DNA of 64,000 nucleotides from Candidatus Treponema merdequi (GTDB lineage: Bacteria > Spirochaetota > Spirochaetia > Treponematales > Treponemataceae): contig JAGHVB010000034.1 in NCBI GenBank assembly GCA_018064525.1, forward strand, positions 1-64,000. Direction: 5' to 3'. The translations under genes were made by a program, and so were the position numbers. A model generated the notes under the pieces. The model saw only the letters and a program-made list of their open reading frames with translations. It was not told the DNA's origin and did not search any database. How positions within the stretch are numbered: the first letter of the stretch is position 1; each line of letters opens with the position of its first letter. Shown here one piece after another: positions 16,139-24,522 of the stretch.

Positions 16139-16360
16139 TTACCTGCACAAAATTATATTTGATTCTTCAAAAGTATCACCGCGTTTTTCGCAGCGTTTTT
16201 TGTATTCTTCCCATTTTTCTATCGGAACATCAAGAGAACCAACTGATGGAACTTTCCACGAAGTAGAAACCTTTCCAGATTCTCTTTCCATTTTGTAAGT
16301 AACAGCTCTTCCACCTGCAACATTTTCAAGTTCTTCATCATTAATCAATGTGCCATTCAT
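16139..16360 (-). CDS. Double-glycine-leader peptide precursor 2
   Basis: 73 residues with AAGGAGA before the ATG. The leader MNGTLINDEELENVAGG shares the NDEELENVxGG block with peptide 1, while the mature parts (56 residues here) are unrelated. That is the usual pattern for peptides exported by one machine. The mature part is charged, has Lys/Glu-rich helix-like stretches and two Cys (KKRCEK and the penultimate residue) that could form a disulfide. It ends 36 nt before peptide 1. Expression probably depends on the divergent SARP-like regulator and the AGCACA repeats upstream. Confidence 0.75.
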   Translation of the reverse strand: MNGTLINDEELENVAGGRAVTYKMERESGKVSTSWKVPSVGSLDVPIEKWEEYKKRCEKRGDTFEESNIILCR

Positions 16361-16465
16361 ATTTGTCTCCTTTTACCATTTTTTATGGTGTTTTAATTTT
16401 TCCAGACTTTCCTGTCCGGTTCGTCAATTTATACTGTCAGTTTACAGCCAGAGACAAACACTATG

Positions 16466-16535
16466 AGCACAATTTTAAGCACAGTTTGAGCACAATTTAT
16501 AAATTTTTATTGAATTTCAGCACAGATTGAGCACA
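16466..16535. promoter_or_regulatory. Helically phased AGCACA direct repeats, putative regulator binding array
   Basis: AGCACA starts at 16466, 16478, 16489, 16519 and 16530, spacings of 12, 11, 30 and 11 nt, so nearly all sit on one DNA face. Two near-identical pairs share AGCACAG, A or T, then TTGAGCACAA. The array begins about 33 bp upstream of a TATAAA (-10, 16428-16433, reverse strand) in front of the peptide genes whose -35 is poor, as expected for an activated promoter. SARP/OmpR-type winged helices typically bind direct repeats spaced about 11 bp next to the -35. Binding is inferred. Confidence 0.65.
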
Positions 16536-16567
16536 AAATTCAACTAAAAAAAATATATTCAGAAAAT

Positions 16568-16597
16568 TTGACTTTTTAGATATTTACTATCTTAATA
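16568..16597 (+). promoter_or_regulatory. Promoter of the SARP-like regulator gene
   Basis: TTGACT, an 18-nt spacer and TTAATA. The predicted leader is only about 14 nt and has no Shine-Dalgarno. The AGCACA array ends about 33 bp upstream, so autoregulation is possible. Confidence 0.5.
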
Positions 16598-16617
16598 AAA
16601 CAACTTACTATTTATTT

Positions 16618-17661
16618 ATGGAAAATTTTGACACACAAAACGAAAAAAACCGGTCATTAATCAAATGGTATAAAGACAATTTTTATCTGAACGACGATCA
16701 GTTTTTTCCGCTTCTTAACCAGAATTTTTTCTGTACGAGAATTCTCTTAGTTGTAATTTTTTTGTGGGCATTTTTTAGTCTTTTCGGTGCAATTCTTCTT
16801 AATTTTCACAATCTTACACAAATTTATTCACGCATTTTTTATTATTGCGGTTTTATCATTTTAACAGGCAGTCTTTTAATTTTTTCTGCTACCATTAAAC
16901 GCACAAAAAAAATATCTATTATAATTTTTCCAATATATGTTCTGTTTTTCTGTTCCGAACTTTTAGGGCTTTACAATTTTTTTATGTTGAACAAGGTCTT
17001 TAACGGTTTTGTCGTTTATGTAATTTCAAATCTCTGTGTTATTTCACTTTTTGATTTAAGCCCGCTTTTATTTTCGGTCACTTCAATTATTCCATTTTCA
17101 TTAATGGTTTCCGGCTTGTATAATACTTATGGTTTAAGTGGAACTGCGGACTCGTGCCTTCTTTATGTTGTGCTTGTCGTTCTTGCATTTTACAAACGCT
17201 ATCTTCAGAAAACAAAAACAATTCTCACTTCGCGACAAAAAGAAAATCTTTCTGCAAAAACTTTCGGAAACTTTACACTCCTTTATAAAAATTCAACATT
17301 AAAATTTCAGCGCCGAAAATCCCTCGAACTTTTAGCTTACCTTATTTATAAAAACGGAACCGGCGCAAATTCGCAGGAACTTGTTTCTGTTCTTTTCGGG
17401 GAAAATGCAACAAGCGCAGTTTATGGAAACAGTTTAAGAAACTTAATCATCGACATCAAACACACACTAAAAGAAAACCAGATCGAAAACTTTTTCCTTA
17501 GTGAATACAACAACTTTCGCATCAATCCGCTCGTAATTTCCTGCGACTATTACGATTTTCTAAAAGACCCGTCATCTGCCCGCGGAAAATTTAACGGCGA
17601 ATTTATGAACCAGTTCTCATGGGCCGAAGAAGCCATCGACTTTATCGAAAAGAAAATCTAA
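16618..17661 (+). CDS. Membrane-anchored SARP/OmpR-type winged-helix regulator
   Basis: 347 residues. Residues about 40-195 form five or six membrane segments (ILLVVIFLWAFFSLFGAILL and others). The cytoplasmic C-terminal part (about 215-347) contains KTFGNFTLLYKNSTLKFQRR and KSLELLAYLIYKNGTGANSQ, then NSLRNLIIDIKHTLKE. This is the order seen in SARP-type winged-helix DNA-binding domains ('FGxFxV.nG.xl.f.r.k..ELLAYLv'). It diverges from the two peptide genes across an array of direct repeats. Likely role: sense a membrane or extracellular cue, perhaps the peptides, and activate them. A truncated, 100-nt-deleted copy lies at 5945-6327. Confidence 0.75.
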   Translation: MENFDTQNEKNRSLIKWYKDNFYLNDDQFFPLLNQNFFCTRILLVVIFLWAFFSLFGAILLNFHNLTQIYSRIFYYCGFIILTGSLLIFSATIKRTKKISIIIFPIYVLFFCSELLGLYNFFMLNKVFNGFVVYVISNLCVISLFDLSPLLFSVTSIIPFSLMVSGLYNTYGLSGTADSCLLYVVLVVLAFYKRYLQKTKTILTSRQKENLSAKTFGNFTLLYKNSTLKFQRRKSLELLAYLIYKNGTGANSQELVSVLFGENATSAVYGNSLRNLIIDIKHTLKENQIENFFLSEYNNFRINPLVISCDYYDFLKDPSSARGKFNGEFMNQFSWAEEAIDFIEKKI

Positions 17662-17726
17662 GTTTCATTCGTAAACAATTTTCTACTCTTCAATAAAAAC
17701 CTCAACCGTTGTATACTTCAATTCAA

Positions 17727-19175
17727 ATGAAAGTAATCTACAACGCAAATTTAATCGACAAAAATACAAACCTCAGAGGTTTTATCGTTCTCGAAAACGA
17801 AAAAATCATCGCCGTCGAGCAACATAACGCAGAAAAACCTGCTCTCGAAGAAATCAAAAACGCAATCAAAAAAAGCGCAGCAGCAAATTCCACTGACACA
17901 TCACCAGACGAAAAACTGTTTTCATCTCTCACAACATCCGACATCACATACACCGACGCAAACTCGCTCACCGTAATGCCCGCCTTTATCGACATGCACG
18001 CACACTTCCGCTACCCGGGACAGCCGCAGAAAGAAGACCTCGACTCAGGACTTGCCGCAGCCGCAAACGGCGGTTTTGGAACTCTTGTTTTAATGCCGAA
18101 CACAAATCCGGTTATTTCTTCCCGCGAACAGGCTCTCGCAGTTATGAACGAAGCACGCGAAAAAAAGATGTCAAATATTTTTCAGACAACTTCTATTACA
18201 AAAGATTTTGGTGGAACTGATACAGCGCACATCACTAAACTCGACCGCGAAAATTTTCCTGTAATTACAGAAGACGGCCACGATGTTCTTTCGACTGATG
18301 TTATGCTTGATGGAATGAAAAAAGCCGGCGCAAATGGAATTATCGTAAGCTGCCATTCAGAAGATCCGGAACTTGCAGTCAAAGCACGCACATACAGACA
18401 GAACGCACTCAAATTGATGAAAGAATACAATATTCCGGCATGGGGAATTGTTCCAGACGGCTTACAGGTTCCACAGAAAATCTACGACGAAATACAGACA
18501 AATCTCGAACAGGCAAACGAACTTTTACGAACTGCCGAAGACACTTTTACAGAACGAAATCTTCTGCTCGCAGAAAAGGCAGACTGTCGTGTTCACATTG
18601 CGCATGTAAGTACAAAAGGAAGCATTGATTTTGTCCGCGAGGCAAAAAAGAAAGCCGCTTCTCTTTCAAAAAAATATATGGTATCGTGCGAAATCACTCC
18701 GCATCATCTTGCCTTGACCGGAACAAAAATCCCGGAAATTTTCGCGCTCGTAAATCCGCCGCTCCGTTCAGAAACTGACCGCCGCTCCCTTATCGAAGCT
18801 CTCCGCGACGGAACAGCCGACACAATTTCTACCGACCACGCGCCGCATACCGCAGACGATAAAGCCGCCGGTTCTCCGGGATTTACCGGAAGCGAAACTG
18901 CATTTGCAGTATGCAACACAGTTCTCGTAAAACAGGAAGGCTTTACGCTCAATAAACTTTCTGAACTTATGTCAGCAAACGCCGCAGAAATTCTCGGACT
19001 TAAAAAAGGCTTGCTCAAGCCGGGCTATGACGCAGATTTAGTTCTCGTTGCACCGGACGAAAAATGGACTGTCCGAGCCGCCGAATTTAAAAGCAAAGGA
19101 AAGGCAAGCCCGTTTGAAGACAAGGAACTTACCGGAAAAGTAAAATCGCTTTATATCGGCGGAAGAAAAATCTGA
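17727..19175 (+). CDS. pyrC: Dihydroorotase
   Basis: 482 residues from the ATG at 17727; the track start (TTG, 17709) overlaps a TATACT -10. Metal ligands are visible in DMHAHFRYPGQ, VSCHSEDPEL, HIAHVSTKGS and STDHAPHTADD. It closes carbamoyl-aspartate to dihydroorotate, the step after PyrBI. A low-complexity insertion near residues 40-75 (rich in Lys, Ser, Ala) makes it longer than the usual ~430. No Shine-Dalgarno is present; the -10-like hexamer is 9 nt before ATG. A TSUP transporter follows 33 nt later. Confidence 0.93.
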   Translation: MKVIYNANLIDKNTNLRGFIVLENEKIIAVEQHNAEKPALEEIKNAIKKSAAANSTDTSPDEKLFSSLTTSDITYTDANSLTVMPAFIDMHAHFRYPGQPQKEDLDSGLAAAANGGFGTLVLMPNTNPVISSREQALAVMNEAREKKMSNIFQTTSITKDFGGTDTAHITKLDRENFPVITEDGHDVLSTDVMLDGMKKAGANGIIVSCHSEDPELAVKARTYRQNALKLMKEYNIPAWGIVPDGLQVPQKIYDEIQTNLEQANELLRTAEDTFTERNLLLAEKADCRVHIAHVSTKGSIDFVREAKKKAASLSKKYMVSCEITPHHLALTGTKIPEIFALVNPPLRSETDRRSLIEALRDGTADTISTDHAPHTADDKAAGSPGFTGSETAFAVCNTVLVKQEGFTLNKLSELMSANAAEILGLKKGLLKPGYDADLVLVAPDEKWTVRAAEFKSKGKASPFEDKELTGKVKSLYIGGRKI

Positions 19176-19208
19176 TATTTTTTTTATACATCAAGGAAAA
19201 AATCATTT

Positions 19209-19976
19209 ATGCCGGAAATTACAATCGTTCATTACATAATCATCTGTGCTGCAGTCTTTGTTGCAGGATTTGTTGACGCAATTGCCGGAGGCGGCGGACT
19301 TATTACGCTTCCGGCTTATTTAATTACCGGACTTCCGTCACATTATGTTCTTGGAACAAACAAGCTCGGTTCTGCAATGGGAACAGTTGTTTCTACCGCA
19401 GAATATATCAAAGACGGTTTTGTAAACTGGAAAAGTGGAATTTTCTGCATTCTGTTTACATTTGCAGGTGCATTTATCGGTTCAAACCTTGCGCTTTTAA
19501 TTCCTGACAGAATTTTCAAAATCATAATGATTGTTCTTTTACCGGTAATTGCAGTTTATGTTTTTACCCACAAAAAAATTGAAAACACAAATCCGCCTTT
19601 TTCACCTCGAAAAACACTTATTCTCTGCATTCTCTGTTCATTCTTTGTCGGAATCTACGACGGCTTTTACGGTCCCGGAACAGGAACTTTTCTCATTCTT
19701 CTTCTGACAGGACTCTGCCGCCTCACACTCAATCAGACAGCAGGCACAACAAAAATCATCAATCTCACATCCGATTTGACTTCACTTGCAGTCTTCGTAT
19801 GGAACGGAAAAATCATCTGGACTCTCGGACTCATCGCCGGCATTTTTTCTATCGCCGGAAACTATATCGGTGCCAAAACATTCGTCAAGAATGGAACAAA
19901 AATTGCCCGCCCGATTGTAATCATTGTTCTGTCTGCACTGTTCGTAAAAATTTTAGTTGAATGGTTAATCGATTGA
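19209..19976 (+). CDS. TSUP (TauE/SafE) family membrane transporter
   Basis: 255 residues, about eight membrane segments. The family signatures are AIAGGGGLITLPAYLITGLP near the N-terminus and YDGFYGPGTGTFLI at the start of the second half. TSUP proteins export or import sulfite, sulfonates or other organic anions; the substrate cannot be told here. AAGGAAAA precedes the ATG. It follows pyrC closely and may be cotranscribed. Its last 12 nt overlap the 3' end of the convergent lipoprotein gene. Confidence 0.88.
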   Translation: MPEITIVHYIIICAAVFVAGFVDAIAGGGGLITLPAYLITGLPSHYVLGTNKLGSAMGTVVSTAEYIKDGFVNWKSGIFCILFTFAGAFIGSNLALLIPDRIFKIIMIVLLPVIAVYVFTHKKIENTNPPFSPRKTLILCILCSFFVGIYDGFYGPGTGTFLILLLTGLCRLTLNQTAGTTKIINLTSDLTSLAVFVWNGKIIWTLGLIAGIFSIAGNYIGAKTFVKNGTKIARPIVIIVLSALFVKILVEWLID

Positions 19977-21113
19977 ACGGCAAACACGGAAGCCGACTTC
20001 TTCATAACCTACTTCATAATATCCATCTTCACGATTTGAAACTGCACTGTCACACGGTGCACTGGAATAGCAGCCTCCACGACGGCATCGTTTGGAATTA
20101 TTCATCGATGAAGCTCCGATTGGATTCTGAAAATAGTCGTCAACTTTATATGAAGAATCATTGACTGTAACATCATCATCATAAAAGTCATAACACCATT
20201 CCCACGCATTTCCATTCATATCATACAGATTTAATTTATTCGGCTTTCTGGTACCTGCATCAGCAATTCCAGTTGTATTATATATTGCAAATTCATTTAG
20301 TGCTGTATCACTTTCACTCTCTGTAAATGCTGAACCTGGATAAGATGTCTGGACTCCAGCATGTGCATAAGTCCATTCTTTTGCATTTGGATCTCCTCCA
20401 CGGGCAGCAAATTCCCATTCTGCTTCTGTAGGAAGTCTGTATCCTTTTTTTGTCCATTTTTTAGTTGTCAAATCATATGCTGCATAGATTTCTTTTTTTA
20501 AATCGGCATCTGATGCAATATACGGATTTTTTAATTCACTATCACTGTAATATACATACTGGTCTGTTTTGTCTCCAAATGTTTTCTTTGTAATTTCATT
20601 ACAGAATGCACAAATCTGAAATACTGTATAATTTACCGCAGGCTTAATTGAATCTGTTGAAGTATTATTCATAACATCTGCCCAAAGCTGTTCTGTTACT
20701 TCATACTGGCTCATTACAAAAGGATCCAGCTTTACTTTTCGGTTTTTTAAAAATGCTCCTTTATAATAATTGCTTTCCGATTCTAAAACATAACTGTTCC
20801 AGCTGGAATCATCAATCATAGTTACTGTTGCTACTGTTCCTGCCGGAATAATTACTGCTTCACTTGTTTTTGCAATTGATTTTCCAGAAATTACGAGATT
20901 TCCATTGAAATCCATCCAGTTTGCTTTTGCAACTTCACCCTGTTTCTGTGATGATACTCCATTAAGACCACCATTTTGTTTAGGAACATAAGTATAAACA
21001 AGCGGAACCTGTTTACTTTCTCCGCCTGTACCCGAAGGACTATTACATCCCGAAACTACACAAACTGTCACTAAACTCAATCCAAATAAAATTCCATTCA
21101 AAAACTTTTTCAT
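19965..21113 (-). CDS. Lipoprotein with formylglycine-generating-enzyme (SUMF1) fold
   Basis: 382 residues. Signal peptide MKKFLNGILFGLSLVTVCVV with lipobox VSGC. Residues about 130-382 form a SUMF1/FGE-sulfatase domain: FVMSQYEVTEQLWADVM, YRLPTEAEWEFAARGG, NAWEWCYDFYDD and GFRVCRSID at the end. True formylglycine-generating enzymes use a specific Cys pair; I could not confirm it. Many SUMF1 proteins in spirochetes are non-enzymatic ligand-binding lipoproteins, so I make no enzyme claim. AGAGGAAA precedes ATG. Confidence 0.85.
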   Translation of the reverse strand: MKKFLNGILFGLSLVTVCVVSGCNSPSGTGGESKQVPLVYTYVPKQNGGLNGVSSQKQGEVAKANWMDFNGNLVISGKSIAKTSEAVIIPAGTVATVTMIDDSSWNSYVLESESNYYKGAFLKNRKVKLDPFVMSQYEVTEQLWADVMNNTSTDSIKPAVNYTVFQICAFCNEITKKTFGDKTDQYVYYSDSELKNPYIASDADLKKEIYAAYDLTTKKWTKKGYRLPTEAEWEFAARGGDPNAKEWTYAHAGVQTSYPGSAFTESESDTALNEFAIYNTTGIADAGTRKPNKLNLYDMNGNAWEWCYDFYDDDVTVNDSSYKVDDYFQNPIGASSMNNSKRCRRGGCYSSAPCDSAVSNREDGYYEVGYEEVGFRVCRSID

Positions 21114-21167
21114 ATTTCCTCTAAAAAAAGTATAAAATTGATAGTTTTAATAGTCAATAACAAAAAA

Positions 21168-21287
21168 CCCTTTGAAAGAGCCCAGGTTGTCTACGGCACA
21201 CCTGTCATCCGCATACCGTTGCTTCGTTCCCGATCTCGCGGGGTTTTGCGGCGACAAATTGCATAGGACCTGGACTCATTCAAAGGG
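21168..21287 (-). ncRNA. ffs: Signal recognition particle RNA (small bacterial 4.5S type)
   Basis: On the reverse strand a ~120-nt rod begins CCCTTTGAATGAG and ends CTCTTTCAAAGGG, closing a long helix. The tip carries the conserved helix 8 symmetric-loop and tetraloop region, with GGGAACGAAGCAACGG near the apex and GGATGACAGGTGTGCCGTAG on the descending side. Six T follow the 3' end. A promoter (21302-21330) stands at the right distance upstream. It is the RNA scaffold for Ffh in targeting membrane proteins. Confidence 0.92.
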
Positions 21288-21301
21288 TCTCAAGTAATTT
21301 T

Positions 21302-21330
21302 ATATTAACAAAAAATATGAAATGTGTAAA
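21302..21330 (-). promoter_or_regulatory. Promoter of the SRP RNA gene
   Basis: TTTACA, 17 nt, TAATAT on the reverse strand. The expected start, about 7-12 nt further, coincides with the 5' end of the SRP RNA helix. Confidence 0.65.
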
Positions 21331-21368
21331 CCGACCGAAAAATCTGATTTATTTATTCCATCTTCATA

Positions 21369-22730
21369 TTATCTGAACTTTTGATATGCGATTCCTGTCA
21401 TAGGTTTTGAACGTGCTATTACATTTCCATTTGAATCATACGCTTCAACTACACAATGACAATATTCTTTAAGCATAAAGAAAAACTCTATGTTATTTGA
21501 TGTTTCGCGTTTCTGATTTGCAAGATTTATTTCCTTTTCTGCAGAAAAAGAACTCGGATATGATGTATCATTTATATACAGAATATATTTTGTTGCACCA
21601 GGATATTTATCCCATTTTGCTTCAAGCTGATTTGTATATTTGTTTGCAAAATATAAATTAAAACCTTTTATTGTTCCAACTCCAGAAGACGGTTGTTTTG
21701 GCGGCTGATAAATTGGAGCTGGTTCTGTCACATAATAATAATTAGGACTCAATGTAAAAATTTCTTTGTCATCTTTATCACAGGCAGCAACAATACAGAA
21801 AATAAACTGATTATAATAATCAATTCTTAAAGATATTCCATTTGAATTTGCAGAAGCTTTATACTTACTGTAATTTTTATAATTCTCTGAAAAATCTTCA
21901 AGTTTATCATAGCTGCCTTCTGTGTAATAAACATTATAGTGATCAGCAACCTGCGACTTTGTCCATCTGAAAGTCATTTTATCTGCCTGTTCTTCACCTG
22001 CCCATTCAAAATAATATAACTTGTCTTTTGAAACTGGAGCTGCATAAATCAAATTTTCATTACGATAAAGAATTTCCGAATCTTCTTCATCTTTATAGCA
22101 GGAAGCAATTACAAAATAATATGTTTTATCCGGTTCTGAGATTTGATATGAAAAAGTCTGTGTCGACAAATCAAATTCTTCTCCATATTCAACTATCTCA
22201 TCAAAAGTCGGAACATATTCCCCTTCACACCCATACGCAAAAAGAAAATACAGATTTGCACCCTGAGATTTTGTCCACTTGAGTGTACATACAGAATTAT
22301 TCTGATAGCTTTCTTCAAAATCCCAGTTAAATGAAGGATCATAATAAAAACTCTTATATTCTCCGATTTCCTGAATTTCATTTCCTGCAGAATCTATTGC
22401 CGTAACATAGAAAAAAACATAACCCTGTTCAGTCTCAAGTATAGAAATTTCTGATGTCAGCGGATCTGAATCGAAAAACATATTATTCTGTCTGATTTCT
22501 TCAACTGTTGCAGAATCTGTATCTTTTTCAAGATAATATACGCGGTAGAACGCTGCTCCATAAATTGAACTCCAGTCCATATCAATGATATTTTCAGAAA
22601 TGCTGCACTCTTTCCACCTTAATTTACTTTCCAGATCATTTAAATTATTATCTGTTTTTGAACTTGAAACAGGTGAACTGCAGGAAAATAGTAATATACA
22701 CGAAATCAAAATAATAAAAAGTTTTCTCAT
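21369..22730 (-). CDS. Lipoprotein with fibronectin type III-like repeats
   Basis: 453 residues. Short signal peptide with lipobox FSC (MRKLFIILISCILLFSC). Four related ~90-residue segments recur, with motifs such as FRWTKSQVADHYNVYYTEG, LKWTKSQGANLYFLF and AKWDKYPGATKYILYI, which resemble the WxxxxGAxxYxVY strand pattern of Fn3 domains. It is probably an adhesin-like or scaffold surface protein. The ATG has no Shine-Dalgarno; an extended -10 (TGATATTCT) ends 6 nt before it, so the mRNA is probably leaderless. Confidence 0.75.
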   Translation of the reverse strand: MRKLFIILISCILLFSCSSPVSSSKTDNNLNDLESKLRWKECSISENIIDMDWSSIYGAAFYRVYYLEKDTDSATVEEIRQNNMFFDSDPLTSEISILETEQGYVFFYVTAIDSAGNEIQEIGEYKSFYYDPSFNWDFEESYQNNSVCTLKWTKSQGANLYFLFAYGCEGEYVPTFDEIVEYGEEFDLSTQTFSYQISEPDKTYYFVIASCYKDEEDSEILYRNENLIYAAPVSKDKLYYFEWAGEEQADKMTFRWTKSQVADHYNVYYTEGSYDKLEDFSENYKNYSKYKASANSNGISLRIDYYNQFIFCIVAACDKDDKEIFTLSPNYYYVTEPAPIYQPPKQPSSGVGTIKGFNLYFANKYTNQLEAKWDKYPGATKYILYINDTSYPSSFSAEKEINLANQKRETSNNIEFFFMLKEYCHCVVEAYDSNGNVIARSKPMTGIAYQKFR

Positions 22731-22870
22731 ACAGTCAGAATATCATATTTAAGAAATTATTTTAAGGCTAAAAATCTTTATCTGCAGATTTCCCACTGTT
22801 CTAAACTACAACTTTAGCCGATAAATAATAGATAAGATTGAATTTCAATTCATTCTTCTATAAAATACGG

Positions 22871-22893
22871 ATTGTCTGGAATTTACGGACAAT
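22871..22893 (+). promoter_or_regulatory. Hairpin at the 5' end of the hisG leader
   Basis: ATTGTCTG pairs with CGGACAAT (one T/G wobble) around a 7-nt loop. A TATAAA -10 lies about 10 nt upstream, so the hairpin would form the very start of the hisG mRNA, ahead of the AAGGAAA ribosome site. It could stabilise the transcript or be a DNA operator. Confidence 0.4.
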
Positions 22894-22913
22894 AAAATTA
22901 CAAGGAAACAAAA

Positions 22914-23786
22914 ATGGACAAATTAAAAGTACTTTTAGCCAAAGGAAGAATCTACGAATCAGTTTACGAATTATTGAATGATGTTGGTATTTCAATTCAT
23001 CTTCCAGAAAGAACTTACTTTCCTACAACAAATCAGAAAGATTTGGCTTTTCAGGTTGTAAAACCACAGATTACAAGCCTTTTGCTTGCTCAGAATAAAG
23101 CAGATGTCGGATTCTCAGGAAAAGACTGGGTTTACGAAAACGGCGTTGAAGACAAAGTTGAAGAAATCATGGACCTCGGATTTGACGGCGTACGAATCGT
23201 TGCTGCAATTCCAGAGACTAAAGATTTTGACAAGCTTCTCAAAGGACCTGTTACAATCGCAACTGAATATCAGGCTTTGAGCCGCAAATGGGTAGAAAAT
23301 AAAAAAATCGACGGAACAATTTTCCGCACATGGGGAACTTCTGAAGGATTTGTTCAGGACAACGAAGATGCTCTTGCTCAGATTCTTATCGACAACACAT
23401 CAACAGGTTCTTCACTCAAGGCAAACAGACTCAAGATTGTTGATACTTTGATGGAATCTTCAACAAGAATGTACGCTTCAAAAGAAGCAATGAAAGATCC
23501 GGAAAAGAAACAGAAGATAATGGAACTTAAAATGCTTTTTGAAGCAGTTCTCAGCGCTCGCTCACGCGTAATGCTCGAAATGAATGTTTCAAAAGAAAAC
23601 TTCGAAGGCCTCATCAAAGGAATTCCTTCGATGAAGAGCCCGACTGTAAGCCCTCTTTTTGGCGACAACGGTTATGCAGTTAAAATCGCTGTCAAAAAAA
23701 GTGAAGTTCCGACATTACTCCCACAACTCAAAAATCTTGGCGCAACAGACATTCTCGAATACGAACTGCGTAAAGTAATGTGCTAA
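22914..23786 (+). CDS. hisG: ATP phosphoribosyltransferase, long form
   Basis: 290 residues, the long HisG that carries its own C-terminal regulatory domain (from about 215, LIKGIPSMKSPTVSPLFGDN) and needs no HisZ. Catalytic-domain motifs: LLAKGRIYESVYELL, DVGFSGKDWVYE and the PRPP loop around DNTSTGSSLKANRLKI. It makes phosphoribosyl-ATP, the first and feedback-controlled step of histidine synthesis. hisB follows 49 nt later. The other his genes are not here. AAGGAAA precedes ATG. Confidence 0.93.
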   Translation: MDKLKVLLAKGRIYESVYELLNDVGISIHLPERTYFPTTNQKDLAFQVVKPQITSLLLAQNKADVGFSGKDWVYENGVEDKVEEIMDLGFDGVRIVAAIPETKDFDKLLKGPVTIATEYQALSRKWVENKKIDGTIFRTWGTSEGFVQDNEDALAQILIDNTSTGSSLKANRLKIVDTLMESSTRMYASKEAMKDPEKKQKIMELKMLFEAVLSARSRVMLEMNVSKENFEGLIKGIPSMKSPTVSPLFGDNGYAVKIAVKKSEVPTLLPQLKNLGATDILEYELRKVMC

Positions 23787-23835
23787 GTGGAATTTTATCG
23801 TATTTTTTTTCAAAACGATTTTTAAGAGGAACGAT

Positions 23836-24453
23836 ATGCGAATTGCGACAGTTGAACGAAATACAAAAGAAACTCAGATTAAGTTAACTCTTAATCTCGA
23901 CGGAACCGGCAAATGCACAGTTAAGAACCCGATCGGATTTTTTGACCACATGCTCCAGGCTTTCTGCAAGCACGGAATGTTTGACCTCGAAGGAGAATTA
24001 AAAGGCGATCTCGAAGTTGATCAGCACCACTTGATTGAAGACACAGGAATTGCGCTCGGTCAGTGCTTTGAAAAAGCACTCGGAAACTGCGCTGGTATTT
24101 TCCGTTCTGGATGTTTCCTCTATCCGATGGATGAAAGTCTCTGTCGTGCTGCCGTTGATTTTGGCGGCCGCCCGTTTCTCGTCTGTAAAGCAGCTCTTAC
24201 CGGAATTCCACTTGTATCAATCGGTCAGGATGGAAAAGAAGCAAGTTTTCAGACAGACTGTTTTGAAGATTTCTGGCAGGGATTTACTGCAAACGCAAAA
24301 TGCAATTTACACCTCGACGCACTCCGCGGCCGCAGCGACCACCACAAAATGGAAGGTCTTTTCAAAGCCGCAGCCCGCGCAATCCGTCAGGCCGTAGAAA
24401 TTGACCCGAGAAGAAACGGTGAAGTTCCCAGCACAAAAGGTGTGATTGTTTAA
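23836..24453 (+). CDS. hisB: Imidazoleglycerol-phosphate dehydratase
   Basis: 205 residues, the monofunctional form without a phosphatase domain. The duplicated metal-binding motifs DQHHLIEDTGIALG and RSDHHKMEGLFKAAARAIRQ are intact. The first half carries GFFDHMLQAFCKHGMFDLEG. It converts imidazole-glycerol-phosphate to imidazole-acetol-phosphate. It lies downstream of hisG with AGAGGA before ATG, and the pair ends at a strong terminator. A hisG-hisB pair is an unusual minimal grouping. Confidence 0.96.
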   Translation: MRIATVERNTKETQIKLTLNLDGTGKCTVKNPIGFFDHMLQAFCKHGMFDLEGELKGDLEVDQHHLIEDTGIALGQCFEKALGNCAGIFRSGCFLYPMDESLCRAAVDFGGRPFLVCKAALTGIPLVSIGQDGKEASFQTDCFEDFWQGFTANAKCNLHLDALRGRSDHHKMEGLFKAAARAIRQAVEIDPRRNGEVPSTKGVIV

Positions 24454-24475
24454 GAAAAAATTTTTTCAAAAAAAT

Positions 24476-24522
24476 GGCTGTCCACGAAGTAATTCAAAAC
24501 TTCAACCGGACAGCCTTTTTTT
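24476..24522. terminator. Terminator between hisB and the convergent nuclease gene
   Basis: GGCTGTCC pairs with GGACAGCC, with a nested GAAGT/ACTTC hairpin inside, followed by seven T on the + strand. A-rich sequence on the other side allows reverse-strand use too. Confidence 0.85.

Noticed and set aside
22741-22860. Long-range GGCTAAA/TTTAGCC pairing before hisG as a T-box leader
   Set aside because: No T-box sequence (TGGNACCGCG type) or specifier structure; the pairing spans about 50 nt and is short.
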